Shown here piece after piece: positions 24,281 to 35,121 of a DNA stretch of 64,000 bases. The notes under the pieces are model-generated. The model was not told the DNA's origin and did not search any database. It saw only the letters and a list, made by a program, of their open reading frames with translations. The first letter of the stretch is position 1, and each line of letters starts with the position of its first letter. The position numbers were made by a program, and so were the translations under genes. This stretch comes from Corticium candelabrum (lineage: Eukaryota > Porifera > Homoscleromorpha > Homosclerophorida > Plakinidae), in NCBI RefSeq assembly GCF_963422355.1, contig NC_085086.1, positions 4,163,545 through 4,227,544 on the forward strand. Direction: 5' to 3'.

Positions 24281-24894
24281 CTGTCTTTCCGAATGCCGCG
24301 AGAACTTGTTGCAGCGTCGCAATCTGTGTCACAAATAATATTTTGTCCGCGGTGTCCTGTCGTCTGCATGTCTCCCGAGACTTTTAAAATGTCCCGCAAA
24401 AAGCGTGACCACCTGACTGCATGTACGCTAGCCTATGATTGGTTAAATTCAACGACCGGCCGCAACTTGCCGCCTAGCTAGATAAGAAAGTTTCCTAGTG
24501 ACTATCTCCAGCTGCGTGCTGTGGAGAGTGCCGTTTTGCCGAGCGGCAATCGTTCGAAACCACCGTCCCTTTCATTCTAGACACTTACACAAAGTAAAGC
24601 CTGCATGGTTCCACTTCATGGACCACTTCGACAGAAGCGGCGTTGTTTGATGTTGACGCTGCATGGAGTAGGATTTCATTTCTATATTTCAGTGTCAGGG
24701 CATCAACATTGTAAACTAGGCTTAGGCATTGTGCCACTGCCTCCAACAAGACGTATTGTATAAAGTTGGTCTAACGCAGGTATATGTACTGTATTGACAT
24801 TGAGACGTAAACCAATTGTTGTAATGTGACCTTGGTGTAAACAAGATCATTGTCTGCATACAAAAGTAAGGAAAACGAGATGCGCGCGCTAACC

Positions 24895-24947
<53 letters not shown>

Positions 24948-25044
24948 TATATATATTTTAATACATATATTTTCTCTATTCTACTATAGTTTCCCAACCC
25001 CAACCCCAAAACAACTATCTCAAATTAATCCAATATATGTTCAT

Positions 25045-25102
<58 letters not shown>

Positions 25103-25659
25103 CATGGTTGACCTCTAAATTCAAGAACATTTTCACAAGTACTGCTATATAGTCTACCAAAGATTGCAGGTCTTCAGAAAACAACGCATATAGTTCTACT
25201 TACTGAAATTTCATGAAATCCCCTTGCAACCATTAGCACTTCTGAATACGTATCTTGCAGTTGAATGATAATTGGCGTTAGCTAGACCTTATTACATTAG
25301 ACTAGACAAAGTATTACTTTGTACTATGAAAATATAGGTGGAGAAATGAGACATACATGATAAAAGCATGATTATGGTTGGAAAAAAGCTGCTGTCTAAT
25401 GCTATATTGATTTGTTTAATTCTACTTTCTATTGCCATGAGGCAAATCTGCTTTGTGTATTAGTAAGTTACATTGTTTGTTCGTTTGTCTGCCTGTCTGT
25501 CTGTTTGTTTCCATGTGCATCCGTCTGCATGTCTATCTGTTTCTATGCATGTCTGTCCGTCTGTCCAGACACCAGTATTTAAAACAGATGATACAATAGA
25601 AATTGTCGTCTTTGATACATCCAACGAGTCCAGTCAGATGTCAGTATGGCTTAATAACC
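23764..25659. other. Intergenic, repeats only
   Basis: Nothing coding is supportable. Contains (CTGT)n at about 24246-24292, two TA runs (24894-24944, 25049-25100) and a CTGT-rich run at about 25480-25565 next to the fold-back element. The 3' UTR and polyA site of the upstream gene should lie in the first few hundred bases. Confidence 0.5.
24894..25100. repeat. Paired (TA)n microsatellites
   Basis: Two pure TA runs of about 50 bp each are separated by about 105 bp of unique sequence containing a CCCAACCCCAACCCC run. Confidence 0.95.
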
Positions 25660-26889
25660 GGTCAGTGGGTGGTCCGGCCGTTTAATTTTCTACATTTCAA
25701 TTTTTATGTTTTTGTTTTTCAATTTCCAATTTTAATTTTTAATTTTTAATTTAATTTTTATTTTTCTTATTTTTTTACTTACTTTCTTATTTAAAATTTT
25801 TGTTTTTATTAAGTTCTAACTTTTAACTGTCAATTTTTAATTTTTTATTCTCCTTTTATTTCTTTGTAAACTGGTTTTTCATCTTTTGATGTTTGATTCT
25901 TGTGATCTTTAGATTTATGTTTTAAAGTTTGATTTTAGGCACCTATGTGTTCAAAACTAGAAACTTGAACGCGCAGTTCGCTTATTCAATATCTAACATG
26001 AATAGAAAATTGAAATGACCGAAGACACTAGACACAGTGGGGGTCTCAGCGGGGCTTCCATTCGAACTCGTCAGAAGATCACATTTCCAACACACAAGCA
26101 GGTGTTTGTGTTTACTTTACTTTCCGCATGTGCCAAACCACGTTGGCTGCTCTTGGCCGCGGACAACTCCGATCTGACACCCAACGTTGTGCCAGTGAAT
26201 ACCGCTGTCCCTAGCTGTGTAGGTACGTGCATTGTACACAACACGCTACCTTTACCGTAGATGAACTGGTTGGAGGGGAAATGATACCAATATATAGGCA
26301 TCTAGACAGGCTCCGCACTAGCGGATCGCCGAGTTGGCAACTGTGGTGACGAAGTCTAGAGACTCGTTTGTTGTCTAGGAAAAATCGAGACACAATTAAA
26401 ACATCGAAACCGTCAACCTACTACAATTAATTAAGTAGTAGACTACGCGCTTTCACGGGCACACTCTAGATGTAGTACACGGTACCGGTATACCGTATAC
26501 AAGGGTGGGCGTGGTACCTAGAGCAGGTTATACATTTTTCAATAGCATGACGTTGCACAACTCACCAAGTAAACAGAGATGCACGTCCATCGTTTTCTAC
26601 AACGCCTTCTGAACTCTAGTTGAAGTCAACTCAACTGAACTCTATTTGCTCAACTCAACTTAATTAATTAACTCAACTAGCTAACGTAGAACAGTGTGCG
26701 GCTACAACTGAAAGAACATGGTCGTAGCTAGTCAGCTACGTACAGCTAGAGCTAGTTACTAAGTAGACTACTATGTCAATGCTAGGTATAGCTACTAGAG
26801 TCAATAGTGCTAGACAATGATAGTAGATCAAGTTCTACCGTGTCATTCGATGATCTCTGGGCTCTCATTGTCGGCGCGTACGTTCACAT
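25660..26889. repeat. Left inverted arm of the fold-back element
   Basis: Outermost terminal motif, then about 330 bp of AT-rich sequence, then GC-richer blocks. The inner end includes the last coding exon of the RING-like gene (stop at about 26843). The mirror copy is at 28701-29963. Confidence 0.85.
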
Positions 26890-28773
26890 CTGCAGTCAAG
26901 CTGCGTGACGAGGAGGCACTGGCACCTTGGGTTGTGGCAGATGGAAACACAATTGGTAGCTCCGTGTCCGACGAGCTGTCGTCGTGAGCTACGTCGCTAC
27001 CAAGTTCATTTCCCATTTCTTTTCTGAGCTCTTTTATGTTGTCGAAACCGCGAAGAGACAGTGGACGCTTGTCGTCTGACCAAGTAGCGTTGCAAAGTGG
27101 GCAACGCACGCATTGAGAAGTGCAACGTTCGCAGCCGAGCCATTGTCGGCAGCAAATAGACACTGTTATCGGACTTCTGCTGAGCAGGTGGCAAATCTTG
27201 CAACGCATTATTCTTGCTGCTATTGTCGCTGCTTTCGATTAGTGCGTCGTTTCAATGGCAACCAATGGCAAGTCACTTGCTCCATCTTGTCTTCGACGTT
27301 CTCGAGTCGTTCGTGTGCTCGTTCGAAGCTGGACTTCAGGCGGCCGAGATGAGTTCGCACGTTTTCTACTTCGCCGTCGATCTTGAAAAGGATATCCATA
27401 TCCGGAGATGAGGCATGAGTGCTCGAGCTCAAAGACTGCAGCTGGCCGTAACCAAACGCTTTTGAAGAGGCGGTGGCCGATGAAGCTCGTTTTCTTTTGA
27501 TCGTTGCCGTCTCTCGTATAGAACCGAGGTAGCAAATCAATGAGTCATAGTGTGACTGGAGTACCGCACACATTCTTCGAGACGGTGCCTTCCAAAAGTC
27601 TACGTCTGCATGCATCCAAAGCAACTAGGTTAATTAGTTAAAGCGTAAACGTATATCTATACCAGCTAGAGTGCATGCATGCTTGCTAGTGCACTTGAGC
27701 ATGAAAGGCTTTAGGGTGATCGACATGTTCATGCACAGACAAATTAAAGAAGACCGCGCTGCATGATGCAGAGACTCCTGTATAAACACCTCGTCATGCA
27801 TACTGTACATGCATAGATGTAACGTATATCCTACCTCTTGTTCCGCCGACATCTCCAAACGGTACGCCGCGGTTGTCCACTAGGATAATTCGGTCGTCAC
27901 ACGGAACACCACCTTCGGCTTCGAAGTGACTCTGAACTAAGTCAGTAATATGTAGTAGGCTGACGTCACTTTCGGCAAAGCGAACGCACGTCTGCGAACG
28001 TACTTCGGCTAGCTGCAGCTTGTTTCGAACGACTTCCATAGACCACAGGTCAACACTCTTCTTGATTTCTCTGACTGCAGATTGCAACCGCGCTTTCTTG
28101 CTGCTCGGCGCTACCGATCTAAACGCAGACCAAGAGGAAGACGGGGCCGGCGTCCATAACGTTCCGGGTGCTGGAGCTGTTGCGGTCCTAGCAGTATGGC
28201 GACTTGCTTCACTGGTTACACCTACAACTGGCTGCAGCTGTAGGCGACGATTGTGCGAAAACGACGAGGCATCGGACACAGTCGACTCTTCCAAGAGCGG
28301 GTCGCCATAGAGTTGATAGCGATGACTAGCCGAGAGTCCGTCGAATCGACCTCCAGTCTGGGGAAATATTGCCGCCTCGTTTCCATCCTCTCTTTTCAGG
28401 TAAATGACTTCTACCTACACAGTGATATGCAACACTGAATTCTATCGATCATCTTAATTAATTAGTTAACATTGTAGGATTGTTTTAACATCTAACGCTG
28501 TTCGCGCAGTGTACAAATTAACTTGCCTTGAAAACTCGAGACAGTCGCAAACTGCTCACGTCCGACAATTTCATTGACAGCTCTTGCGTTCCTCGAAAAA
28601 TGGTCACCATGTCGGATGGTCCGCTTAACCGTCGTTGCCTGCTCATCGTCTCCACACGAACACTGCAACGATTTTACTAACGATTGACGACTACCGACCG
28701 ATGTGAACGTACGCGCCGACAATGACAGCCCAGAGATCATCGAGTGACACGGTAGAACTTGTCCTACAATCAT
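26843..28773 (-). CDS. RING-like zinc-binding protein gene inside the fold-back element
   Basis: Minus-strand exons: 28773-28527 (ATG, MIVGQVLPCHSMISG...), joined by a GC-AG intron (AAG|GCAAGT) to 28410-27835, then a GTAGGA donor to 27605-about 27280. These joins keep frame across E|V and R|D. The last block, 27208-26843, begins MRCKICHLL and has the RING-like cysteines CKIC...CC...GCERC...CPLC, then an acidic/Ser-rich tail to a stop. The join into the last block is unresolved because no donor of matching phase was found. Product about 510 residues. The middle has DDRIILVDNRGVPFGD, FWKAPSRRM and a helical region near KSSFERAHERLENVEDK. I do not recognise the family; ubiquitin-ligase activity is only a guess from the RING-like cluster. 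Confidence 0.5.
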
Positions 28774-29263
28774 TGTCTAGCACTATTGACTCCAATAGCT
28801 ATACCTAGCATTGACATAGTAGTCTACTTATACCTAGCTCTAGCTGAGCTGTAGCTGACTAGCTATGACCATGTTCTTTCAGTTGTAGTCGCACACTGTT
28901 CTACGTTAGCTAGTTGACTTCTACTAAAGTTCAGAAGGCGTTGTAGAAAACGATGGACGTGCATGTCTGTTTACTTGGTGAGCTGTGCAACGTCATGCAA
29001 ATAACAAATGTGACCTGCTATAGAGTACCACGCCCACCCTTGTATAGGGTTCCGGTATCCTGTACTACATCTAGAGTGTGCCTGTGAAAGCGCGCAGTCT
29101 ACTACTTAATTAATTGTAGTAGGTTGACGGTTTCGACGTTTTAATTGTGTCTCGATTTTTCCTAGACAACAAACGAGTCCCTATACTTGGTCACCACCGT
29201 TGCCAACTCGGCCATCCGCTAGTGTGGAGCCTATCTAGATACATACATACATACATACATACA

Positions 29264-29321
<58 letters not shown>

Positions 29322-29963
29322 TATTAGTAGCATTTCCCCTCCAACCAGTTCATCTACGGTAAAGGTAGCGTGTTGTGTACAATGCACGTACCTACAAAGC
29401 TAGGGACAGCGGTATTCACTGGCACAACGTTGTGTGTCAGAGCGGAGTTGTCCGCGGCGAAGAGCAGCCAACATGGTTGGCACGTGACGGAAAGAAAAGT
29501 AAAAACAAGCACCTGCTAGTGTATGGAAATGTGATCTCCTGACGCGTTCCAATGGAAGCCCCGCTGAGATCCCCCGCTGACACCCCCGCTGTGTGGGGTC
29601 TTGGGTCATTTCAATTTTCTATTTTCTATTCATGTTAGGAATAGAAAAGTGAACTGCGCGTTCAAGTTTCTAGTTTTAAGCACATATGATAGGTGCGTAA
29701 AACTCAATCTTTAAAAGATAAATCTAAAGATCACAAGAATCAAACATCAAAAAAATAAAAAACCATTTTACAAAAACAAAAAATAAAAATGAAAATTAAA
29801 AACAAAAATTAAAAGTTAAAAATTTAATAAACACAAAAATTTTAAATAATAAAAAATTAAAATTAAAAAACATTTAAAAAATTAATTAAAAATTGAAAAT
29901 TGAAAACATGAAAATTGAAATGTAGAAAATTAAATGGCTGGACCATCCACTGACCCACTGACC
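28701..29963. repeat. Right inverted arm of the fold-back element
   Basis: Reverse complement of 25660-26889 with scattered differences and an inserted (CATA)n(TA)n microsatellite at about 29240-29322. The inner end contains the start codon of the minus-strand gene (28773). Confidence 0.85.
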
Positions 29964-30729
29964 CCCTGTCTTCTAAATAACTATGAGTCAAAACAGCCAC
30001 TTGTGTCATTCTGCATACTAGACAATACTTTCTCAACAGAACACTAGCGTTTCAAATTCGTCTTTGCCATTAAATAGCAAATCTTTTCCTCCAGTAATCT
30101 TTAAACTCTGCCCCGTTTGGTCTCCCAAAGTCGTCTCAAGATTGTTTAGATAGGTCATCTAAACAGGACTCCGCCTTCTTACCCCACCATCCAAAATGTT
30201 CCAGGACCAAAGGAAGAAAGTTTCACAAACAAATCCCCAGGATATCTCTCTTTCTCATAATGAGTCGTAACTGTGTCTGTCTGTCTGTCTGTCTGTCTGT
30301 ACATGAGTCCCGGATGTGTGGCTTATTGACCGTTGATGCAACAGTTTGACTGTTATTTTGCGTTTTATGTGGTTGCTACTTGTCTTTTCATGTTCATGAA
30401 GTGTGAGGATATTATCTCTTGCCCTGTCGTTGATTGTCGGGTCAAATGATATTGTCAAGCAAACGCGCACGAGTTTTTGACCACCTCCCAATAAACCATG
30501 TCATCGATGAGATAACCAGAGATTTTCTCCATTGTCACTCTCTTAAACCCCGCTCCATTTGTGGCAAGCTGTATGCCTCGAGGAGGTGTGGTCATTGGTT
30601 TCAACGCTCTTGAAAAACCTCAGAGAAGTTGCAAGACAAGCGTAACGATTCTTCAGTCACATTTCTTCTGAGCCATCTCTCATTACTAACGTTGGCAGTT
30701 CTTGCCAAAATCTACCCAAAAGATCAAGA
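29964..30729. other. Non-coding, possibly 5' part of a retrotransposon
   Basis: No gene. (CTGT)n at 30276-30300. From about 30530 a short open stretch may belong to the retrotransposon relic that follows, but no motif supports it. Confidence 0.35.
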
Positions 30730-33120
30730 AATTTGAATGTTGTTCACGGTTTCACCATTGGCTATAATCAGGTGTCACCTGAGACTACATGTCCTCGTCA
30801 AAATATCAACATAGAAATGGTTAATGCGGCATCTAGCATAACTTCAGCAGTCTCTAATATGTCTTCTCAAGTTACATCTTCCAATGAGAATGTTATGGGA
30901 TGGAAGTTCATAGAAAGTTTGGATATGAAATCAATCAGTGACTATATTATTAATTCAATTGCTCATGTTCCGCAGTATCTTCAGGACTGCTTCAGAGAAG
31001 CTTGTCCAATGTCCCTGTTCAGGCTGTCCAAAAATAGTCAAGATTCTACTGTTTGGAAATTGTTTCTTCTCACCCCAGACTTTACTTCAACCCATTAATC
31101 GTGGTGGGAAGTCAGATGAAAGAGAACTTGAGAGCAGATTTAGGAAATTCCGACAACAAAGATTTAAAGAGCTTTACTATTCATCTACACCCCATCAATG
31201 TTTACCAAAGAGAAATCTAGAAGACTCTGCATGATGATTCTACTCTTCCAAGTTCTTTGGTTCGTTCAGTGGAAGCTAAAGGTAAAGCTGGAGAGATATC
31301 TAGAGCAGCAGGTTTACTATCTAGCCTAGGTCTAGCCAATCCATCTCAAGATACGTTTGAAAAGTTGAAGAGTAAAACATCATTCCAGGCAAAAGGTGAT
31401 GCCTGATCATTCACTACATGTTCAACCATCTTGTTGTCAAATGCAAGTTCCATTCACAACATTTACAAAGATTCTGAAAGATTGCCCAAATGCTTCCTGC
31501 TGCGGATACACTGGATGGAGATTCAAACATCTCAAGTTGCTGTTAGGTTCTGATTACTGCGCTAGTCTCTTCTTTCTACTTGCAACAATTATCTGTCTGG
31601 TAATATACCTGACACTGTGACTAAGGTGTTGGCGGGTGCAAAGATAATTGCTCCCTTCAGAAAATTCCAGTGATGTCAGGCCAATTGCCATAGGTGAATG
31701 TCAGTTGAAAGAAAAGTTTTCAACCCTTTTTCACAACATCAGTATGGAGTTGCTATTCCAGGAGGTGCTGAACTGATGAACACCTAATTCAGTTAACTCT
31801 TGAAAAAGGCCTGATTGGATCATCATAAAAACAGATGCTAAAAATGCTTTTAATTCAGTCAGTCATTTGTCTATCTTTGTCTGAGATCACCAATCACTTC
31901 CCTGAGATATACAACTTCATTTCAAAATGTCGTATAATTATATAAAGTCTGCTCCGTTGACTGTCAATATCGGCTCAGGAACTTGTCATCGCATCTTATC
32001 AGAAGAAGTTCAGCAAGAAGACCCATTAGGTCTTGTTTGTTTGCTCTTGCTTTGCAACCAATTCTGAAGTCTAACTGTTAAGTGAACACGTTCTTGCTAC
32101 ATACTATTTAGATGATGCTGATGTGTTCGGTCCAAAAAATGATGCCATCAATTGCTTCAAATGATTGAAGTCTGGTATGCAGGGAATTAGATTAGAACTC
32201 AAAGAAAAAATGTGAAGCATTTTCTTTCCTTGGTATTTCTGATTGGAATCTACGTCTACATCTGATGGAGTCACAAAATGCCCCAAAGAGTGACTACTCT
32301 AGCTAGTTACTGTGATTAAGTTGTTAGCTCTGCTGAGAATCACTCTATTCCCAGAGTCTCTTCAATTGCTTATCACCTGTTAGCTTGACCTTCTCTTCAG
32401 ACAGTGAACAGTATATACGTACATCATCCCAAATCTTGATAAGTTCTTTGAACAAATTGACACCTTTCAAGATATACAATCAAATTAAACTCTGTTGCAA
32501 AGACAAAGATTTCAGACTCTTTTTGAAAGGTAGTTCTTATGAGCCCGATCATGTAAAAGTCATCAGCTGTGGACAATCTACGGCTGGATGCTGGTTAGAT
32601 GCAATTCCTAGTATACAGGTATTCACTATGAGTAAAATGGACTTCCGCGTTGCATCCTTGTTGCGACTTGGTGCAGCTTTACCTTGCCTGAGAAGCCTGG
32701 ACCATTGCATCCTCAATGCAAGCAACCACTTGACACCACAATAATGGTTACCATTTACTAGCGTGCAAATGAGGTGGTCTTATTCGTCGTCATGATAGTG
32801 TTTCAGATTGCCTATACCAAAATCTGTCTTCACTTGGATTCCGTTGCAGAAAGAGTTGACTGCATGATCAATTCTCTGGGAAAGAAAGGCCAAACGTTGC
32901 AAGTTATGACTACCAAGATGAAAAAAGCTTCTTCTTGATGTCACCATTGCTCATCCAGAAGCTATTAAAAAGTACATAACAAAAAGTCATTCAATAGCGG
33001 GCTTTGCTGCAGCAAAAATAGACAGAGACGTAGTGTGGCAAGAGCTAGACCGGGCTATAGCCCCATCATTTGTAAGCGTGGTCACAAAAAATTGTGAACT
33101 GTAACTACGAGTAAGGAGCA
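30730..33120 (+). pseudogene. Decayed non-LTR retrotransposon (reverse transcriptase)
   Basis: Coding blocks in shifting frames follow the order of a reverse transcriptase: GYTGWRFKHLKLLLG near 31500, VLAGAKIIAPFRKF near 31630, a PIAIGE block near 31685, YGVAIPGGAELM near 31745, KTDAKNAFNSVSHLSIF near 31830, and YYLDDADVFGPKNDA at about 32102, where Y-L-D-D (32105-32116) is the catalytic box. Downstream, CWLDAIPS...FTMSKMDFRVASLLRLGAALPCL (about 32590-32690) matches the C-terminal part of a reverse-transcriptase family common in algae and invertebrates. Many stops and frameshifts mean it is dead. The ends are not defined and no polyA or target duplication was found. Confidence 0.6.
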
Positions 33121-33150
33121 AAGCTGTATATAGTATATACACCACCTTCT
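33065..33150 (-). repeat. Dispersed repeat, copy A
   Basis: In reverse complement this segment reads GTATATACTATATACAGCTTTG...TACAGTTCACAATTTTTTGTGACCACGCTT. It matches 52360-52432 on the plus strand with few differences. It is the 3' flank of the retrotransposon relic. Confidence 0.75.
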
Positions 33151-33732
33151 TTCAAGTTTGGATCTGCTAGTGATTCTACCGTATCAGTCAATTAGAAGCC
33201 AATATTCTTGCCAAGAAATTATACTAAAGTCGACCTCTAAAAAGAGCCTTGATTCAATTTCAGTGCATGTGTTGAGGAGTCAAAATTGCATTCATCTGAC
33301 ATTGTCATTATGTTGATCAATCTCTCCATTTGCCGTAAATCCATATTAAAGTTCTATATATAAAAATATATAACTATACAAATATAATATATCTCGACCT
33401 CAATTGACATGACAAAAGAGAGGCTAGCTTCAATCGCCAATTAAAAAAGCAACTTTATCACAGCAGGTGGCTACTTAATGAATGGCAACAAACCAAACAA
33501 GAAGCAGAACGGACAAAGACAGCCCATGCAGACAAAGGATAAAAGCGGTACCTGCTACTAGATTACTCATTCCTTTTCCTCTTATCTACACAATTAAAGG
33601 AGAACTCCCACAATTTTCAAGTTGGGGTCAGATACAAGTTTTTTTATCATGACTGCACTAAAAAACTTTGAGTTCCCTTCATTGCTCCTGTAATGTAGGA
33701 AATGCACTGCAGAAAGAAGGCATTTTAGCATA

Positions 33733-34340
33733 GGCATGGTTAATGACACAATTGGTGCATGCCCTCCATGTGTCGTGCACGAGGCGTGCTATCTACCTGG
33801 CTTATTCGACGTGAAACGGGTCCACTGCATTGCTTTTGGCTGTAGCCACAACAGCAGCAACATCGCCAGAGGTGTCAGCTTCTTCAGGCTTCCTCTCAAG
33901 AAGCCAGATTTGTTAAAGTCACGGCTAGCAAAGTTATTTCTGGTGGATCCACCTATCTGAAAAAAACAGCCACGTTTGTTCGAATCACTTTAAGCCCGAG
34001 TGCTTTGAGCGAAACCTCAAATCAGAGTTACTTGGTGCAAAAGCTATTAGGCATCTGAAGCCAAACGCAGTCCCCACTATTTTTGCTTTCGCCCCATCAA
34101 AGGCGAAGCGTACTACTGGACAGAAGCAGGCTCATGCGGCGAAAGTCATATAAATTAATTAAGTCACCTAGTAGTTTTGTGTGTCGGTTTCTAAAATGCT
34201 AACTAAATCATCTACCATTACGAACTTGCTGAGATTCTTCAGAGCGGTTTGTCTAAAGTAATGAAAACCCCTTCAGAATCAGACAGTGTGACTACAACAA
34301 CATTTGAAGATGTCTCCCATCAATCTACTCAAGATACATG
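33733..34340 (+). pseudogene. THAP zinc-finger part of the Kolobok transposase
   Basis: VHCIAFGCSHNSS...GVSFFRLPLKKP supplies the first cysteines of the C2CH THAP finger. After a frame change or short intron near 33950-33960, KNSHVCSNHFKPECFE supplies the Cys/His pair, and NAVPTIF is the AVPTIF-type box that ends THAP domains. A Lys-rich tail follows, then a stop. A second acidic/Thr-rich stretch (MKTPSESDSVTTTTFEDV) runs to the nested insert at 34352. The THAP domain would bind the element's ends. Confidence 0.65.
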
Positions 34341-34353
34341 TACATGTTTGATA

Positions 34354-35119
34354 GTCTCGCGTAGCCAGATCCTTTTCCCACGTCATACTTCTGCGAAAAT
34401 AGGCTCTGCCGTGATTGCTTTCAAGTCGTCATGTTGCCGCTTGTACGATAAATGGACAACTACAGACCGGATGAGCATGGCACAACTCAGTACTTAGTGG
34501 TTACTTTCTCTTATCTACAATGGCTGGAATTTTCTTCTCTTCGTCTTCTTGCGAATTGTGTTGTCATGTGAGCGACGCAGTCATGTCTCTGCAAATGTGT
34601 AACTTCTATGTGTACGTACACAGCACTCGGGGCGTCGACATCAATGACAGCAAGAATCGAACATCTTCACACTGGAATGTCCATTGTTTCCATGGCCACC
34701 GACTACGCAGTGAGTGCACTCTGCATGCCTCTGGGTCGACCTCTAGCTTGCAGGAGACGACAAAACATGAGCATACGAACAGACACAACAGCTGGCAGAC
34801 AGGGCGACTGATCGACACTAGCTACGTCTAGGCTGTCGGTGACACCCCGAGTGCTGTGTAAGTACACATAGAAGTTACATAATTGCAGAGACATGACTGC
34901 GTTGCTCACATGACCACACAATTTGCAAGAAGACGAAGACAAGGAAATTCCAGCCAGTGTTGATAAGAGATAACCACTAAGTACTGGGTAGTGCCATGCT
35001 CATCTGGTCTTTAGTTGTCCGTTTATCATACAAGCGGCAACATGATGACTTCAAAGCAACCGCACCAGACCCTATTCTTGAGGAAGTATGACATGAGAAA
35101 GGGTCTGGCTACGCGAGAC
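34354..35119. mobile_element. 766-bp fold-back (long-TIR) element nested in the Kolobok element
   Basis: Inverted arms of about 287 bp (34354-34640 and 34833-35119) begin GTCTCGCGTAGCCAGA, and reversed GTCTCGCGTAGCCAGA at the other end. They are flanked by TA on both sides (34352-34353, 35120-35121), as for a Tc1/mariner-type target. The arms match almost base for base, for example CAGCACTCGGGGCGTC against GACACCCCGAGTGCTG. A unique centre of about 190 bp has no coding motif. It interrupts the transposase reading frame between the THAP part and the catalytic part. Confidence 0.85.
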
Positions 35120-35121
35120 TA

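Larger units (their letters stand above)
25660..29963. mobile_element. 4.3-kb fold-back element with ~1.23-kb inverted arms and internal RING-like gene
   Basis: Left end GGTCAGTGGGTGGTCCGGCCG, and in reverse complement from about 29963 GGTCAGTGGATGGTCCAGCCA. The inverted similarity is then continuous through an AT-rich block, the CAGCGGGGCTTCCATT block, the CCGCACTAGCGGA block, the AAAAATCGAGACACAATT block, and on to CGGCGCGTACGTTCACAT at 26872-26889, mirrored at 28701-28718. The arms are therefore about 25660-26889 and 28701-29963. The right arm is longer because of a CATA/TA microsatellite at 29240-29322. The 1.8-kb centre holds a minus-strand gene. No transposase motif is recognised. A possible solo end lies at 11.82-11.98 kb. 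Confidence 0.85.

Noticed and set aside
24510..24575. CGTTCGAAACC resembling a tRNA B box
   Set aside because: No matching A box, acceptor stem or anticodon arm could be folded around it.
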